Made by a program: the position numbers and the translations under genes
Assembly: GCF_036178845.1 (NCBI RefSeq)
Contig: NZ_CP108070.1
Location: 5,952,001 to 6,016,000, forward strand
Source: Streptomyces sp. NBC_00271
GTDB lineage: Bacteria > Actinomycetota > Actinomycetes > Streptomycetales > Streptomycetaceae
DNA length: 64,000 nucleotides
Reading direction: 5' to 3'
Part shown: positions 42,735 through 54,195 of the stretch, in pieces
How positions within the stretch are numbered: the stretch's first letter is position 1
Layout: each line of letters begins with the position of its first letter
Notes under the pieces: model-generated
Databases searched by the model: none
What the model was told of the DNA's origin: nothing
The model's input: only the letters and a program-made list of their open reading frames with translations

Positions 42735-43223
42735 CGCAGTCCTCCTCGCGACCACCGCTGGCTCATGACCACCACCGGCTACCAATGCTTCTCACCTTAT
42801 GAGGATTCGGCGCCGCTGCGAATGGGCCGGGGACAACCATGCGACGCCCCTGGCCCGGGCCGACGACCCGCCGCATACACCCTGGTGATCATCGTCATAC
42901 TCCCCGGCGACCGTCTCCGCGCGGACTCCGCGGTCATCCTCGTACGAAGGCGCACGAATCGGGGGGCGCATTGCTTTCGAGGCTGTGCGCTGGTGGCTCA
43001 CGCCGTGGCGCGCATCACCCGTGCAGGTGAGTTGAGACCTCTTCGAAACATGACCCACTTGGCAGGCCCATGCGCGCCGACGCGTCACGTACTGCCATTG
43101 GATCGTTTAACTGACTTGGTTTCAAAGGGAGTAGGGCATTGTTGATCATGCAGAAACGTGCCTGTCAACGCGTGCATATGCGTCCGCACTACCCCACCGC
43201 ATGAGCCCTACTATCGGCTCGCC
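42735..43223. promoter_or_regulatory. divergent spacer between hisC and the LacI-type gene
   Basis: This 489-base spacer holds no convincing gene; the plus-strand frame running through it has no ribosome site and poor codon bias. It must carry the hisC and lacI-type promoters. TACTAT at 43209-43214 lies 10 bases before the regulator's ATG and could be its -10 box. GCATATGC near 43174-43181, inside a longer imperfect palindrome, is a possible operator. Confidence 0.4.
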
Positions 43224-44336
43224 ATGACAGCAGCAGGGAAGCACCAGGTGAGCCGGGCGGAGACTACCCGCCGAGGCGGTCGACCGGGCCGGGCGGGAAT
43301 CAGAGACGTCGCCGCGGCCGCAGGCGTCTCCATCACAACCGTCTCCGACGCCCTCAACGGCAAGGGCCGGCTCCCGGACGCCACCCGACGCCACGTCCGC
43401 GAAGTCGCCGACCGGCTGGGCTATCGCCCGTCGGCCGCCGCCCGAACCCTCCGTACCGGCAAGTCCGGCCTCATCGGCCTGACCGTGACCACCTACGGGG
43501 ATGAACCTTTCACCTTCACCGAATTCGCCTACTTCGCCGAGATGGCCAGAGCCGCCACCTCCGCCGCACTCGCCCGCGGCTACGCCCTGGTCATCCTCCC
43601 CGCCACCTCACGCCACGACGTCTGGTCCAACGTCGCCCTCGACGGAACCGTCGTCATCGACCCCTCCGACCAGGACCCCGTGGTCAGCGAACTCGTCCGT
43701 CAGGGCTTACCCGTCGTCTCCGACGGCCGCCCCGCCGGCACCCTGCCCGTCACCGCCTGGGTCGACAACGACCACGAAGCCGCCGTCCTGGACATCCTCG
43801 ACCACCTCGCCGACGCCGGCGCCCGCCGCATCGGCCTCCTCACCGGCACCTCCACCGACACCTATACCCACCTGTCCACCACCGCATATCTGCACTGGTG
43901 CGAGCGGGTCGGACAGGATCCGGTGTACGAGGCCTACCCAGCCCACGACCCGTGTGCGGGCGCCGTCGCCGCGGACCGGCTGCTGGCCCGGCCCGACCGC
44001 CCCGACGCGGTCTACGGCCTCTTCGACCCCAACGGCACCGATCTGCTGGCCGCGGCCCGCCGCTACGGACTGCGCGTCCCGGACGACCTGCTGCTGGTCT
44101 GCTGCAGCGAGTCCACCGTCTACGCCAGCACCGAGCCGCCCATCACCACCCTCTCGCTCAAACCTCGCCGCATCGGCACCGCCGTCGTCCAGCTCCTCAT
44201 CGACGCCATCGAGGGTGCGGAAACCGACCAACCGGTCGAACAGGTCATACCGACGGAGCTGATCGTGCGGACCTCCTCCGAGCGGCGTCCACCCCGTACG
44301 ACGGTCAGCCCGCCCCGGTCACCCGAGAAGGGGTAG
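43224..44336 (+). CDS. LacI-family regulator with a TTA (bldA) codon
   Basis: The 370-residue repressor has a LacI helix-turn-helix (IRDVAAAAGVSITTVSDALN, about 25-45, then the hinge region GYRPSAAARTLRTGKSG) and a periplasmic-binding-like effector domain (about 78-345). The effector is probably a sugar, but its identity cannot be read. Codon 162 is TTA (43707-43709), so translation should need the bldA tRNA and be developmentally timed. ATG 43224 is selected because upstream residues are not conserved-looking. No sugar genes are adjacent; it stands alone. Confidence 0.9.
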   Translation: MTAAGKHQVSRAETTRRGGRPGRAGIRDVAAAAGVSITTVSDALNGKGRLPDATRRHVREVADRLGYRPSAAARTLRTGKSGLIGLTVTTYGDEPFTFTEFAYFAEMARAATSAALARGYALVILPATSRHDVWSNVALDGTVVIDPSDQDPVVSELVRQGLPVVSDGRPAGTLPVTAWVDNDHEAAVLDILDHLADAGARRIGLLTGTSTDTYTHLSTTAYLHWCERVGQDPVYEAYPAHDPCAGAVAADRLLARPDRPDAVYGLFDPNGTDLLAAARRYGLRVPDDLLLVCCSESTVYASTEPPITTLSLKPRRIGTAVVQLLIDAIEGAETDQPVEQVIPTELIVRTSSERRPPRTTVSPPRSPEKG

Positions 44337-44595
44337 TCCGGGTCACCCGGGGAGGAGTGGCTCGGCGTACGCTGAGGTTGACGTCCGTCCTATCGGCGGC
44401 GGGGCATCCACCAGGGAAAGCCCCGCCCATTTCGGGCGAAAACCGTGGCGAACAGGGCTCCTGCTCCGATTCACCACCCCTGGGTCATCACATGGCGCGA
44501 TCCGCATTCCTATGATGGGCCCACGACACCGCGGGCCGCTGCGACCAGGCAGTCCGATCCGGTGCAGATGCGGCGCGATGGTGGTGGAGGGGTCG

Positions 44596-45666
44596 ATGAC
44601 TCAGGGGGCCGGTCAGGGACCCGAGGCGGTGCGGACGGAGACGTTGCGCGACTTCCGGGTGCCCGCGTACATCCACGAGACCGGTCCGTACCCGCCGAGC
44701 GCAGCTCCCGGCGAGTCGGCCGGAGCCGGCGAGGAGCCCGAGGGCTACACGCCCACCCGGCGTGACCTGCCCGTCATCAACCGGGGCGACACGGTGCAGG
44801 TCGTCATGGACCCCGCCGCCGTGGCGGCCCCCCAGCCCGCCGACGGACCGGGTCCGCTGTACGTCGTGGGCGACGTGCACGGCTACCTGGACCAGCTGGT
44901 CGCCGCGCTCCAGGAGCAGGGCCTCCTCGACGCCGCGGGCAACTGGTCCGCCGGGACCGCGCGCCTGTGGTTCCTCGGCGACTTCACCGACCGCGGCCCC
45001 GACGGCATCGGCGTGATCGACCTCGTGATGCGGCTGTCCGCCGAGGCGGCCGCGGTCGGCGGCTACTGCAAGGCGCTCATGGGCAACCACGAGCTGCTGC
45101 TGCTCGGCGCCAAGCGGTTCGGCGACACCCCCGTCAACTCCGGCGCGGGCACCGCCACCTTCCAGGCCGCGTGGCTGCTCAACGGCGGCCAGAAGACCGA
45201 CATGGACCGCCTCCAGGACCACCACCTGCAGTGGATGGCCCGCCTGGACGCCATGGAGCAGGTCGACGGGCACCTCCTCGTGCACTCCGACACCACCGCC
45301 TACCTCGACTACGGCGACTCGATCGAGGCGGTCAACGACACCATCCGCGAAACCCTCACGCGCAACGACGCGGACGAGTGCTGGGACCTCTTCCGGAAGT
45401 TCACCAGACGCTTCGCCTTCCGCGACGAAGGCGGCGCCGAGGCGGCGCTGTCCCTGCTGGACACCTACGGCGGCACCCGTGTCGTCCATGGCCACAGCCC
45501 CATCCCGTACCTCCTGGGCGAGGTCGGCTCGGAGGACGGCGAGGACGCCGCGGGCCCCGTGGTGGAGGGACCACATCTTTACGCCGACGGACTGGCCATC
45601 GCGATGGACGGCGGAGTGACCATGGCCGGAAAACTGCTGGTCCAGCAACTGCCCCTGGATAGCTGA
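44596..45666 (+). CDS. calcineurin-like metallophosphoesterase
   Basis: The 356-residue protein has a disordered N-terminal part (about 1-90) and a metallophosphoesterase core: GDVHGYLDQL (near 101), LGDFTDRGPDGIG (near 130), GNHELLLLG (near 165) and VVHGHSPIPY (near 303). These are the metal-binding blocks of the PPP phosphatase/diadenosine-tetraphosphatase group, so it may hydrolyse phosphoproteins or nucleotides. ATG 44596 follows GGAGGGG. It appears monocistronic and is followed by a 181-bp spacer. Confidence 0.86.
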   Translation: MTQGAGQGPEAVRTETLRDFRVPAYIHETGPYPPSAAPGESAGAGEEPEGYTPTRRDLPVINRGDTVQVVMDPAAVAAPQPADGPGPLYVVGDVHGYLDQLVAALQEQGLLDAAGNWSAGTARLWFLGDFTDRGPDGIGVIDLVMRLSAEAAAVGGYCKALMGNHELLLLGAKRFGDTPVNSGAGTATFQAAWLLNGGQKTDMDRLQDHHLQWMARLDAMEQVDGHLLVHSDTTAYLDYGDSIEAVNDTIRETLTRNDADECWDLFRKFTRRFAFRDEGGAEAALSLLDTYGGTRVVHGHSPIPYLLGEVGSEDGEDAAGPVVEGPHLYADGLAIAMDGGVTMAGKLLVQQLPLDS

Positions 45667-45847
45667 GGGTTCTTCGGGCAGGCATCCCCCACGAAGGACA
45701 GCGCTGGCCAGGGGGCAATTTCTGGAAACCCCCTGTCACGGCGTGCCGTCACCGCTCTACCATCGGCTTATCCGTAGCAGGCTCCCCTCCGTTTCTGCCC
45801 GACGGCTCGTCAGCGTGCGAGCCACCAGCCCTACGGAGCATCGGGGG

Positions 45848-46717
45848 ATGCACATGAACAGCGTTCCGCAGCACCTGCTGAGCGAGGACCGCCAGGAATA
45901 CGAGCGGATCCTCGATGAGGCGCTGCGCTCCGCCCCACACCGCCCGGAACTCGCCGCTGTCGGCCGGCGGCTCAACACCGAACAGCTGCGCACCATGGCG
46001 CTCAACGCCACCGCACTCATCACGGCGGCCGCGGCGACCGAGTACGCGCACTACGTGAAGGTCCGCGAGGAACTGCGCCGCCCGGCGCCGTCCACCCCAA
46101 CCGTGAGCGAAGGCGCCGGCCCCGTGGAGCCCGGCGCGACCGCGATGGGGCTCGCCGCCACCATGGGGGAGGTCACCGAGACCGCCGGAGCCGGCGCGAT
46201 CGCCGTCGTCGCGGTGCTCGCGCCCGTCCTCGCCGGAACAGCCGCGGCGATCTTCCTGCTCGTGGGATTCATCCTGAAGGTCCTCACCCCCGAGCTGGCG
46301 TTCGCCCAGACCCTGCTGACCACCGGGTGGGTCTTCGGCGCGGTCACGGCGGCCGCGATCCTGGTCGCCGCGGTCGGTCTGCTGCTCACCGCTCTGCGCA
46401 ACGGCTCGTCCTCGCTCCAGGCCGGAGCGCCCGGCGAGCTCGACGCGGAGGTGGCCCGGGCCAGGGAAGCCTGGCGCGAGGCCCTGCTGGAGCGCGGCAT
46501 CATGCCGTTCCTCCGGGAGGCCCTCGCCGATCCGGCCACGGCGGCACTGACGCGTCCGTCACCGACACCGACCACCGGCCGCATGCCGCACCTCGGCTAC
46601 GACCGGCCGGGTTTCAGCAGCCCCGACGGCGGACCCGCGGCGGGTCCGCGCCCGAGCTTCACCAGCCCGGACTTCACCAGCCCGGACTTCGGGGGGCCCG
46701 AGCACCAGCCGGAGTGA
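45848..46717 (+). CDS. membrane protein of unknown function
   Basis: The 289-residue protein has a hydrophilic N-terminal part (about 1-85), two strong hydrophobic segments (about 115-143 and 150-182), a helical stretch with many Glu/Arg residues and a disordered tail. The tail holds two or three copies of FTSPDF encoded by a 15-bp repeat near 46659-46692. ATG 45848 or 45854 could start it, the latter with GGGGG at good spacing. I recognise no family; the two-helix hairpin and charged flanks suggest a scaffold or assembly role at most. Confidence 0.7.
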   Translation: MHMNSVPQHLLSEDRQEYERILDEALRSAPHRPELAAVGRRLNTEQLRTMALNATALITAAAATEYAHYVKVREELRRPAPSTPTVSEGAGPVEPGATAMGLAATMGEVTETAGAGAIAVVAVLAPVLAGTAAAIFLLVGFILKVLTPELAFAQTLLTTGWVFGAVTAAAILVAAVGLLLTALRNGSSSLQAGAPGELDAEVARAREAWREALLERGIMPFLREALADPATAALTRPSPTPTTGRMPHLGYDRPGFSSPDGGPAAGPRPSFTSPDFTSPDFGGPEHQPE

Positions 46718-46753
46718 CACCCGGCGGGCCGACACCGGGGTGACGGGAACGAG

Positions 46754-46784
46754 GGGCCTGCGCCGATACGGCGCGGGCCCTTTT
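46754..46784 (+). terminator. Rho-independent terminator
   Basis: GGGCCTGCGCCG and CGGCGCGGGCCC pair around the loop ATA with one mismatch, followed by TTTT. It lies 36 bp after the membrane-protein stop and between two convergent genes. Confidence 0.9.
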
Positions 46785-46851
46785 GCCGCTGCCCGCCCCT
46801 TCACCGGCGCCCGCCCCGCTCGGGCCGCTCGTACGGTCCCGGCGCGCCCCG

Positions 46852-48312
46852 TCAGATGATGCCGAGCCCCCGGGCCGCCGTCATCCAGGCCGGGAACTGG
46901 GAAAGCAGCCGGTCGTACAACTCCGGATCCGGTACGACACTGATGTCGTCCACCGCGAAGAACCCCACGTTGTCGACGCGCCGACCGGGCAGCGTGTCGA
47001 ACCGCTCCAGCACGCCGTAGTTCGACCGCCCCAGGCCCACGAACTGCCAGAAGATCGGTTCCTCCACCGCGGCCCTCAGCTCCTGCTCGATCGCCTTGTT
47101 CCGATAGACACCTCCGTCGGAGAAGAACAACACCAGGGTGGGATCGACAGCCGGGTGCTCTCGTACATACGTACGCACCTCGGCGATCGCCTTCTGCTCC
47201 TCGTTCTGGATACCGACCGACCGCATGTCCACCTGCCCCGGCAGCAGGCCCTTCCGCGGCTTGTTGCTCCGCCGGAACAGGCTCAGCTCACCGACCCGGA
47301 CATGGAGCTCCAGCCACTCGGGCAGCTCGCCCAGACTCAGGTCCGGCAGCCGGGCGGCATGGGAGGCGAACGTCCACGCCTGCATCACCCCGTCGTCGTC
47401 CAACTGCGCCGCCACCGCGGCCATCCGCTCCACCACGTCGGCCACGACGCCCTTCGAGTACAGGAACGACATGGAACCGGAGGCGTCGAGGATCAACACG
47501 ACGCGCGCCGCGACCCCCTCCGCACCGTGCTTCCGCAGGCTGACCGCCACCTGCTCCTTGCGCAACGAGAGCCGCTTGCGCATGTCCACGGGCAACCGTT
47601 CCTCGCCCTTGCTGAGACGCGGGGAGGAAGCCGGGGACACCGGGGGTGCCGGGGGTGCCGGCGGGGCGCCCGCAGCGCTGGAAGCGGCCGTCCGCGAGCC
47701 AGTCGGCGGGAGCACGGGCGAGACCGCCGCTGTGCCCTCGGGCGAAACCGCCGGCTCCGGCCCGGACGCACCGGCCCCGTCGGACTCCACGCTGATACCG
47801 AAGTCGCTGGCGAGACCCGCCAGCCCGGACGCATACCCCTGCCCGACCGCCCGGAACTTCCACCGACCTCCCCGCAGATACAGCTCGCCCCCGATGAACG
47901 CCGTCTCCGTCGTGGCCTCCATCTCGAAGCACGCGATCTCCTGCTGGTTCCCGGCATCGAGCAGCCGCAGCGTCAGTCCGGACAGCCCGCCGAAGGTGCC
48001 GCCATCGGCCGAGGCGCACAGGACGACCCGCTCGATCTCCGGTTCCAGGGCACGCAGGTCGACCTCGACGGTGTCCGTCGTGGCAGCGCCGTCCCGCTGC
48101 TTACCGAGATGCCGTACGGCGCCGGAGGCGTGCTGCGGCTGGTTGTAGAAGACGAAGTCCCCGTCGTCCCGCACGCGTCCGCCCGGGCCGAGCAGCAACG
48201 CCGAGGCATCCGCGTCCGGCGCACCGGCACCTCCTCTCCAGCCGAGCACGGCCCGCACCGCCCCGGCGGCGACGGGAAGGTTGGCGCCCTTGCTCATGGA
48301 TGTCGATGTCAT
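46852..48312 (-). CDS. TerD-domain and VWA-domain protein (TerF-like)
   Basis: The 486-residue protein has an N-terminal TerD domain (about 1-180: MSKGANLPV start, [40 protein letters not shown]), a Pro/Ala linker (about 185-235) and a C-terminal von Willebrand A domain. The MIDAS motif DASGSM is near residue 275. The layout is that of TerF/TerD-VWA proteins in tellurite-resistance and stress gene sets, with Ca2+ binding by TerD. No other ter genes are adjacent. ATG 48312 is used; ATG 48297 (SKGANL) is also possible. Confidence 0.88.
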   Translation of the reverse strand: MTSTSMSKGANLPVAAGAVRAVLGWRGGAGAPDADASALLLGPGGRVRDDGDFVFYNQPQHASGAVRHLGKQRDGAATTDTVEVDLRALEPEIERVVLCASADGGTFGGLSGLTLRLLDAGNQQEIACFEMEATTETAFIGGELYLRGGRWKFRAVGQGYASGLAGLASDFGISVESDGAGASGPEPAVSPEGTAAVSPVLPPTGSRTAASSAAGAPPAPPAPPVSPASSPRLSKGEERLPVDMRKRLSLRKEQVAVSLRKHGAEGVAARVVLILDASGSMSFLYSKGVVADVVERMAAVAAQLDDDGVMQAWTFASHAARLPDLSLGELPEWLELHVRVGELSLFRRSNKPRKGLLPGQVDMRSVGIQNEEQKAIAEVRTYVREHPAVDPTLVLFFSDGGVYRNKAIEQELRAAVEEPIFWQFVGLGRSNYGVLERFDTLPGRRVDNVGFFAVDDISVVPDPELYDRLLSQFPAWMTAARGLGII

Positions 48313-48408
48313 GGGCCCAGTCTGCCGAGAGAACCCGGCCCGGGAGCCGTTCGTTGCGCCTGATGTACGCCGCGAACGGCTCCGGGCACGACTGCGCTTG
48401 CGTGCGGC

Positions 48409-50402
<1,994 letters not shown>

Positions 50403-50479
50403 GCAAAGGTGACTCCACGCTAGCGTCATATCTGGCGCGGTGAACAGAGGGCCCTCGCCGTTCTTGCGATGATCGGTCG

Positions 50480-52078
50480 GTGACCACAACGCAGCAGCCC
50501 CCGTTCCCGCCGTCCGAGCCGCCGCGCCGACGCGGTCCCGGAGACGGCTATGGACCTGGCTCCGGAGACGGCCGCGGACGCGGGCCGGGCGGTGGCCCCG
50601 GCCCCGGTCCAGGAGGCGGGCATGGGCACGGACCGGGTGAGGGACACGGGCACGGGCCCGGGGACGGACACGGACACGGGTCCGGGTCTGGGGACGGGTC
50701 TGGGAAGGGACCTGGGCCGGGGAATGGGCACGGCCGTGGAGACGGGCACGGGTCTGGGGACGGGCACGGGTCTGGGCACTCGCACAGTCACAGCCATGGG
50801 CCCGCCGCGCCCGTGTCCAAACATCTGCGCAAGGTCATCGCGGCCATCCTGATCCCCTTCGCCGCCGCGGTCGTTGTGGGTCTCGCGGTGCTCTGGCCCG
50901 GTGGCGCCCCTTCCCACGAGCGCACTGGCGTCGGCTTCGACCGGCAGACCCACCAGGCCACGGTCACCAAGGTCGACAAGGTCAGCTGCAAGTCCGTGAA
51001 CGCGTCGGGGGAGACCCCGACCGGCGACACGTCCACCGCCGAGGGCTCCTCCGCGCAGCAACAGGCGACGGGCGACTGCAAAAAGGCGACGATCCGGATC
51101 GACACCGGCAAGGACAAGGGCCGTACGTTCACGGAAATCATCCAGCCCGACCAGTCACGGCAGTTGCACGAGGGCGAGAAGGTCGTGGCCGCGTACGAGC
51201 CCTCCGCGCCCAGGGACCTGCAGTACTCGGTTACCGACGTGAACCGGAAGTTCCCGATGGCGCTGCTCGCCGGGATCTTCGCGCTGGCCGTCGTGGTGGT
51301 GGGCCGGATGCGCGGTGTCATGGCGCTGGTCGCACTGGCCATCAGCTTTCTGATCCTGACCTTCTTCATCCTGCCCGCGATCCTGCAGGGCTCGAATCCG
51401 CTGGTCGTGGCCGTGGTCGGGGCGAGCGCCATCATGCTGATCGCGCTCTACATGTGCCACGGCCTCTCGGCCCGTACGTCGGTGGCGGTGCTCGGCACCC
51501 TGCTCTCCCTGGTGCTGATCGGCATCCTCGGCTCGGAGTTCATCGGCTGGGCGGCACTGACCGGCAACACGGACGACAACACCGGTCTGATCCACGGCCT
51601 GTATCCGTCCATCGACATGAGCGGTCTGCTGCTCGCGGGCGTCATCATCGGTTCGCTCGGTGTGCTCGACGATGTGACGGTGACGCAGACCTCGGCGGTC
51701 TGGGAGCTGCACGAGGCCAGTCCGACGATGGGCTGGCGCGAACTGTACCGCGCGGGCATCCGGATCGGCCGTGACCACATCGCATCGGTCGTCAACACGC
51801 TCGTCCTGGCGTACGCGGGTGCCGCGCTTCCCCTGCTGCTGCTCTTCTCGATCGCGCAGAGCAGTGTGGGCACGGTCGCCAACAGCGAACTGGTCGCCGA
51901 AGAGATCGTGCGCACCCTGGTCGGCTCGATCGGCCTGGTCGCCTCGGTGCCGGTGACCACACTGCTGGCCGCCCTGGTGGTCTCCGCGGACCGTCCGGCA
52001 GTCCCGGCCGCCGCCACGGAGCCGGTCGAGAGCAGGGCGCCGGCACGCGGCGGGAAGGGCCGTCGCCGTAAGCGCTGA
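50480..52078 (+). CDS. YibE/F-family membrane protein with His/Gly-rich N-terminus
   Basis: The 532-residue protein begins with about 110 residues of Gly-His-Gly-Asp/Pro repeats (GHGHGPGEGHGHGPGDGHGH, later HSHSHSHG), likely metal-binding. Then come one membrane segment (about 125-145), an extracytoplasmic domain (about 150-250, two Cys residues in SCKSV and DCKK) and seven or so further segments with the YibE/F blocks SLGVLDDVTVTQTSAVWELH and ASVVNTLVLAYAGAALPLL. The family is widespread and uncharacterised. The GTG start diverges from the thiC leader, and a hairpin separates its end from ssgA. Confidence 0.87.
   Translation: MTTTQQPPFPPSEPPRRRGPGDGYGPGSGDGRGRGPGGGPGPGPGGGHGHGPGEGHGHGPGDGHGHGSGSGDGSGKGPGPGNGHGRGDGHGSGDGHGSGHSHSHSHGPAAPVSKHLRKVIAAILIPFAAAVVVGLAVLWPGGAPSHERTGVGFDRQTHQATVTKVDKVSCKSVNASGETPTGDTSTAEGSSAQQQATGDCKKATIRIDTGKDKGRTFTEIIQPDQSRQLHEGEKVVAAYEPSAPRDLQYSVTDVNRKFPMALLAGIFALAVVVVGRMRGVMALVALAISFLILTFFILPAILQGSNPLVVAVVGASAIMLIALYMCHGLSARTSVAVLGTLLSLVLIGILGSEFIGWAALTGNTDDNTGLIHGLYPSIDMSGLLLAGVIIGSLGVLDDVTVTQTSAVWELHEASPTMGWRELYRAGIRIGRDHIASVVNTLVLAYAGAALPLLLLFSIAQSSVGTVANSELVAEEIVRTLVGSIGLVASVPVTTLLAALVVSADRPAVPAAATEPVESRAPARGGKGRRRKR
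50540..50790 (+). repeat. degenerate GGNCAC-type repeat coding the His/Gly tract
   Basis: Short units of GGACACGGGCACGGGCCC type recur over about 250 bp and encode GDGHGHGxG repeats. Periods of 6, 12 and 24 bp alternate. Confidence 0.8.
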
Positions 52079-52079
52079 A

Positions 52080-52112
52080 GCCTCCTCACGCCCGCGTCAC
52101 CGGTGAGGAGGC
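52080..52112. terminator. bidirectional hairpin between yibE/F-like gene and ssgA
   Basis: GCCTCCTCAC (52080-52089) pairs perfectly with GTGAGGAGGC (52103-52112) around a 13-base loop. It starts directly after the YibE/F stop and lies 28 bp beyond the ssgA stop. Confidence 0.85.
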
Positions 52113-52140
52113 GCACTCCGCTTGGGGGGTGCTGGGGGCT

Positions 52141-52578
52141 TCAGCCCGCGCTCTGCTCCTCCGCCAGGATGCGGTCCAGCGCCTCGTCGAGATGGGCGTC
52201 GAAGTCCGCGAGAGAACGCTCCTGTCCCAGTGGCACCAGCTTGTCCGTGCGGTCGAGGAAGGCCACGAGCGGCGCCGCCCCGGACCGGAACAGCGCGTGG
52301 TCGCCACCCACCTGGAGCCGGATCAGCACCTCACCGAACGCCTCCGGGTCGGCGGGCGCGATGTGCACATCCCCGTCACCGCACGGCCGTCCCACGCCGT
52401 CGATCAGCAACTCCCGCCCGAACGCCCAGGTCACGGGGGCGTCGCCGGGCAAGTGGAAGGTCAGCCGCACGGCGTAGGGATCACAGGTCTCGTATCGCAG
52501 CTCCACCGGAATGCGGAAAGAGAGCTCCTCCGAAACGAGGAAGCTCATCATGACCTCTGCCTGTACCGACTCGCGCAT
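52141..52578 (-). CDS. ssgA: SsgA, sporulation-specific cell division activator
   Basis: The 145-residue protein is a clear SsgA-like protein: MSFLVSEELSFRIPVELRYE, DPYAVRLTFHLPGDAPVTW, GDGDVHI, LFRSGAAPLVAFLDRTDKLV and the end AEEQSAG. SsgA controls septum-site selection and germ-tube outgrowth and is needed for sporulation septa in S. coelicolor. The upstream neighbour is ssgR, its known activator, so synteny confirms the assignment. Start may be ATG 52578 (MRESVQAEV) or an internal ATG (MSFLV) 9-10 codons later. Confidence 0.96.
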   Translation of the reverse strand: MRESVQAEVMMSFLVSEELSFRIPVELRYETCDPYAVRLTFHLPGDAPVTWAFGRELLIDGVGRPCGDGDVHIAPADPEAFGEVLIRLQVGGDHALFRSGAAPLVAFLDRTDKLVPLGQERSLADFDAHLDEALDRILAEEQSAG

Positions 52579-52678
52579 CGCCTACCCCGTCGTTTTGCCG
52601 TCGACCGGCCAGGAATCATCCCCCTGACTCTGCTGAAATATTGCTCAACGTGCACAAGAGATCACAAGGAGTGAGTTT

Positions 52679-53602
52679 TCAGATGCTGATAGAGATCGCG
52701 AGTGTCCCCAGTAGTCTGCCGATCTCACCTTGCAATTGGTGCGCTGCGGGCAGCAGTCGATCGGCCTGATGAAGAGGGAGAGAAAAGGCCATTGCGGCGG
52801 CAGTTGTGCCGACCGTGATGGGAAGGGCCGCACAGACCGTGCCCAGGGCATATTCCTGGCGCTCGATGACGGGCTCCATCCGCCCCGTCCGCTCCAGCCG
52901 CCGCAGCAGACTGACGTTGTCACGCACCGTATAGGGAGTGATCGACTGCACGGGGTAGCGGTCGAGATGATCCCGGCGGGCCTTCTCGTCGAGCTGGGAC
53001 AGCAGGCATTGACCGATCGCATGGGCGTGTCCGGTCTCCCGGAAGTCCGCCCACTCCTCCACCGCCGGATTCCCTGGGGTGTCGGCGACGCACATGACCT
53101 CGATCTCGCCCTCGCGGTAGACCGCGTAGTACACGGGCGCACCGATCGAATCGCGCCACTGGGCGAGCGTCTCGCTCACCGTGCTGCGACGTTTCTGCTG
53201 CGCTCCGCTACTGCTCAACCGCTCGGCGGCCTCACCGAGGAAGAACAGCCCCTTGTCACGGCACAGATAGCCCTCGTGGACCAGGGTCCGCAGCAGGTGG
53301 TAGGCCGTCGGCAGCGCGAGCCCGGCCTCCCGGGCGAGCTGCTTCGCGGGCGCCCCGTGCTGGCGCGCGGCAACGGCCTCCAGCAGGCGCATCGCCCGCT
53401 GCACGGAGCCGATCAGGGTCGTGGGATGCGGCTCCGGCGAGACGGCTTGCAGGGGAGGAGTGCGTGCCTCCGGCAGGGGGGTACGCGCCTCGGCGGGCGA
53501 GGTGCGCGGTTGGGTGGGTGGGAGACATGTCCCCGCGGAAGCGCTGGACCGCTGGAGGGGTGGGGCGGGTGATTGTGCGGGTGCGGTGTCAACCGTGGCC
53601 AA
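52679..53602 (-). CDS. ssgR: SsgR, IclR-family activator of ssgA
   Basis: The protein has an IclR winged helix (about residues 62-125: SVQRAMRLLEAVAARQHGAP; REAGLALPTAYHLLRTLVHE) and an effector domain (about 130-300). In S. coelicolor SsgR is required for ssgA transcription. The given start (TTG 53602) is uncertain: residues 1-58 are Pro/Thr/Ala-rich (PAEARTPLPEARTPPLQ) with a short repeat, and no good ribosome site was found, so the true N-terminus may be shorter. The 101-bp spacer to ssgA should hold the ssgA promoter. Confidence 0.9.
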   Translation of the reverse strand: MATVDTAPAQSPAPPLQRSSASAGTCLPPTQPRTSPAEARTPLPEARTPPLQAVSPEPHPTTLIGSVQRAMRLLEAVAARQHGAPAKQLAREAGLALPTAYHLLRTLVHEGYLCRDKGLFFLGEAAERLSSSGAQQKRRSTVSETLAQWRDSIGAPVYYAVYREGEIEVMCVADTPGNPAVEEWADFRETGHAHAIGQCLLSQLDEKARRDHLDRYPVQSITPYTVRDNVSLLRRLERTGRMEPVIERQEYALGTVCAALPITVGTTAAAMAFSLPLHQADRLLPAAHQLQGEIGRLLGTLAISISI

Positions 53603-53745
53603 GGGGCACTCCCGAAGCGCGAGGGGAACCGCCCGTGCGGGGGGACACGGGAGGGGGCTGTGCGCTGCCCGCGGGGGGTCGGCCCCGCGTCGAATTCCGG
53701 ACTGTAACCGCCCATCACCGCATGCAGACGGCCTCGCCGGAAAAC

Positions 53746-53763
53746 TTCCCTCGGCCGAGGGAA
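53746..53763. promoter_or_regulatory. 18-bp perfect palindrome upstream of ssgR
   Basis: TTCCCTCGGCCGAGGGAA lies 144 bp before the ssgR start and 55 bp beyond the stop of the DUF5326 gene. It could be an operator or part of a terminator. Confidence 0.55.
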
Positions 53764-53817
53764 CCTTGAGTTCCCTTTCCTGACCTGCCCGTTACCCGTT
53801 ACTCACCCGGTTGTGTC

Positions 53818-54030
53818 TCACCAGTCGCTGCGTGACGACGAACTCGACATGAACTTCCGTACCACGTAGATCAATCCGCCGACGAGGGCGACGAAGATCA
53901 AGACCTTGAAAAGCAGGCCGATCAACACACTGAGCACGCTGACTATCACCGTGCCGAACACGACCAGAGCGATGACCGGCACCGCGATCCACTTCACCCA
54001 CCACGGCATCCCGCCGAAGATCTCTCGCAT
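53818..54030 (-). CDS. DUF5326 small membrane protein
   Basis: The 70-residue protein MREIFGGMPWWVKWIAVPVI... has two hydrophobic stretches (about 13-35 and 38-58) and a Ser-rich tail with FMSSSSSRSDW. This matches the small actinobacterial DUF5326 family of two-helix membrane proteins. Function is unknown. It is transcribed toward ssgR/ssgA but separated by 215 bp. Confidence 0.82.
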   Translation of the reverse strand: MREIFGGMPWWVKWIAVPVIALVVFGTVIVSVLSVLIGLLFKVLIFVALVGGLIYVVRKFMSSSSSRSDW

Positions 54031-54195
54031 CGCCCTTGTCCTTAGCCTCTCTACGCCCGTGGCCCCAAGTCCGGGACTCCGATTCCGGGTTCTGTGATGT
54101 CCTGCATTCGATGCTAGGGCCGCGAAGGTGCCGGCGGGGGCCCCGCACCCCTTGTCCTCCCCTGACCGTCCCCCTAGGGAACCCTGAGGCCCCCG

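Noticed and set aside
41514..43145. 543-codon plus-strand open frame
   Set aside because: It mirrors hisC and continues into the spacer without ribosome site or recognisable protein.
42735..43223. small gene in the hisC-lacI spacer
   Set aside because: The only frames lack ribosome sites and show no codon bias or domain.
46852..48312. complete tellurite-resistance island
   Set aside because: Only one TerD-VWA gene is present; no terABC partners are nearby.
54160..54185. CCCCCTAGGG motif as a CsoR site
   Set aside because: It lies far from any copper gene and downstream of the cupin gene, so no support.
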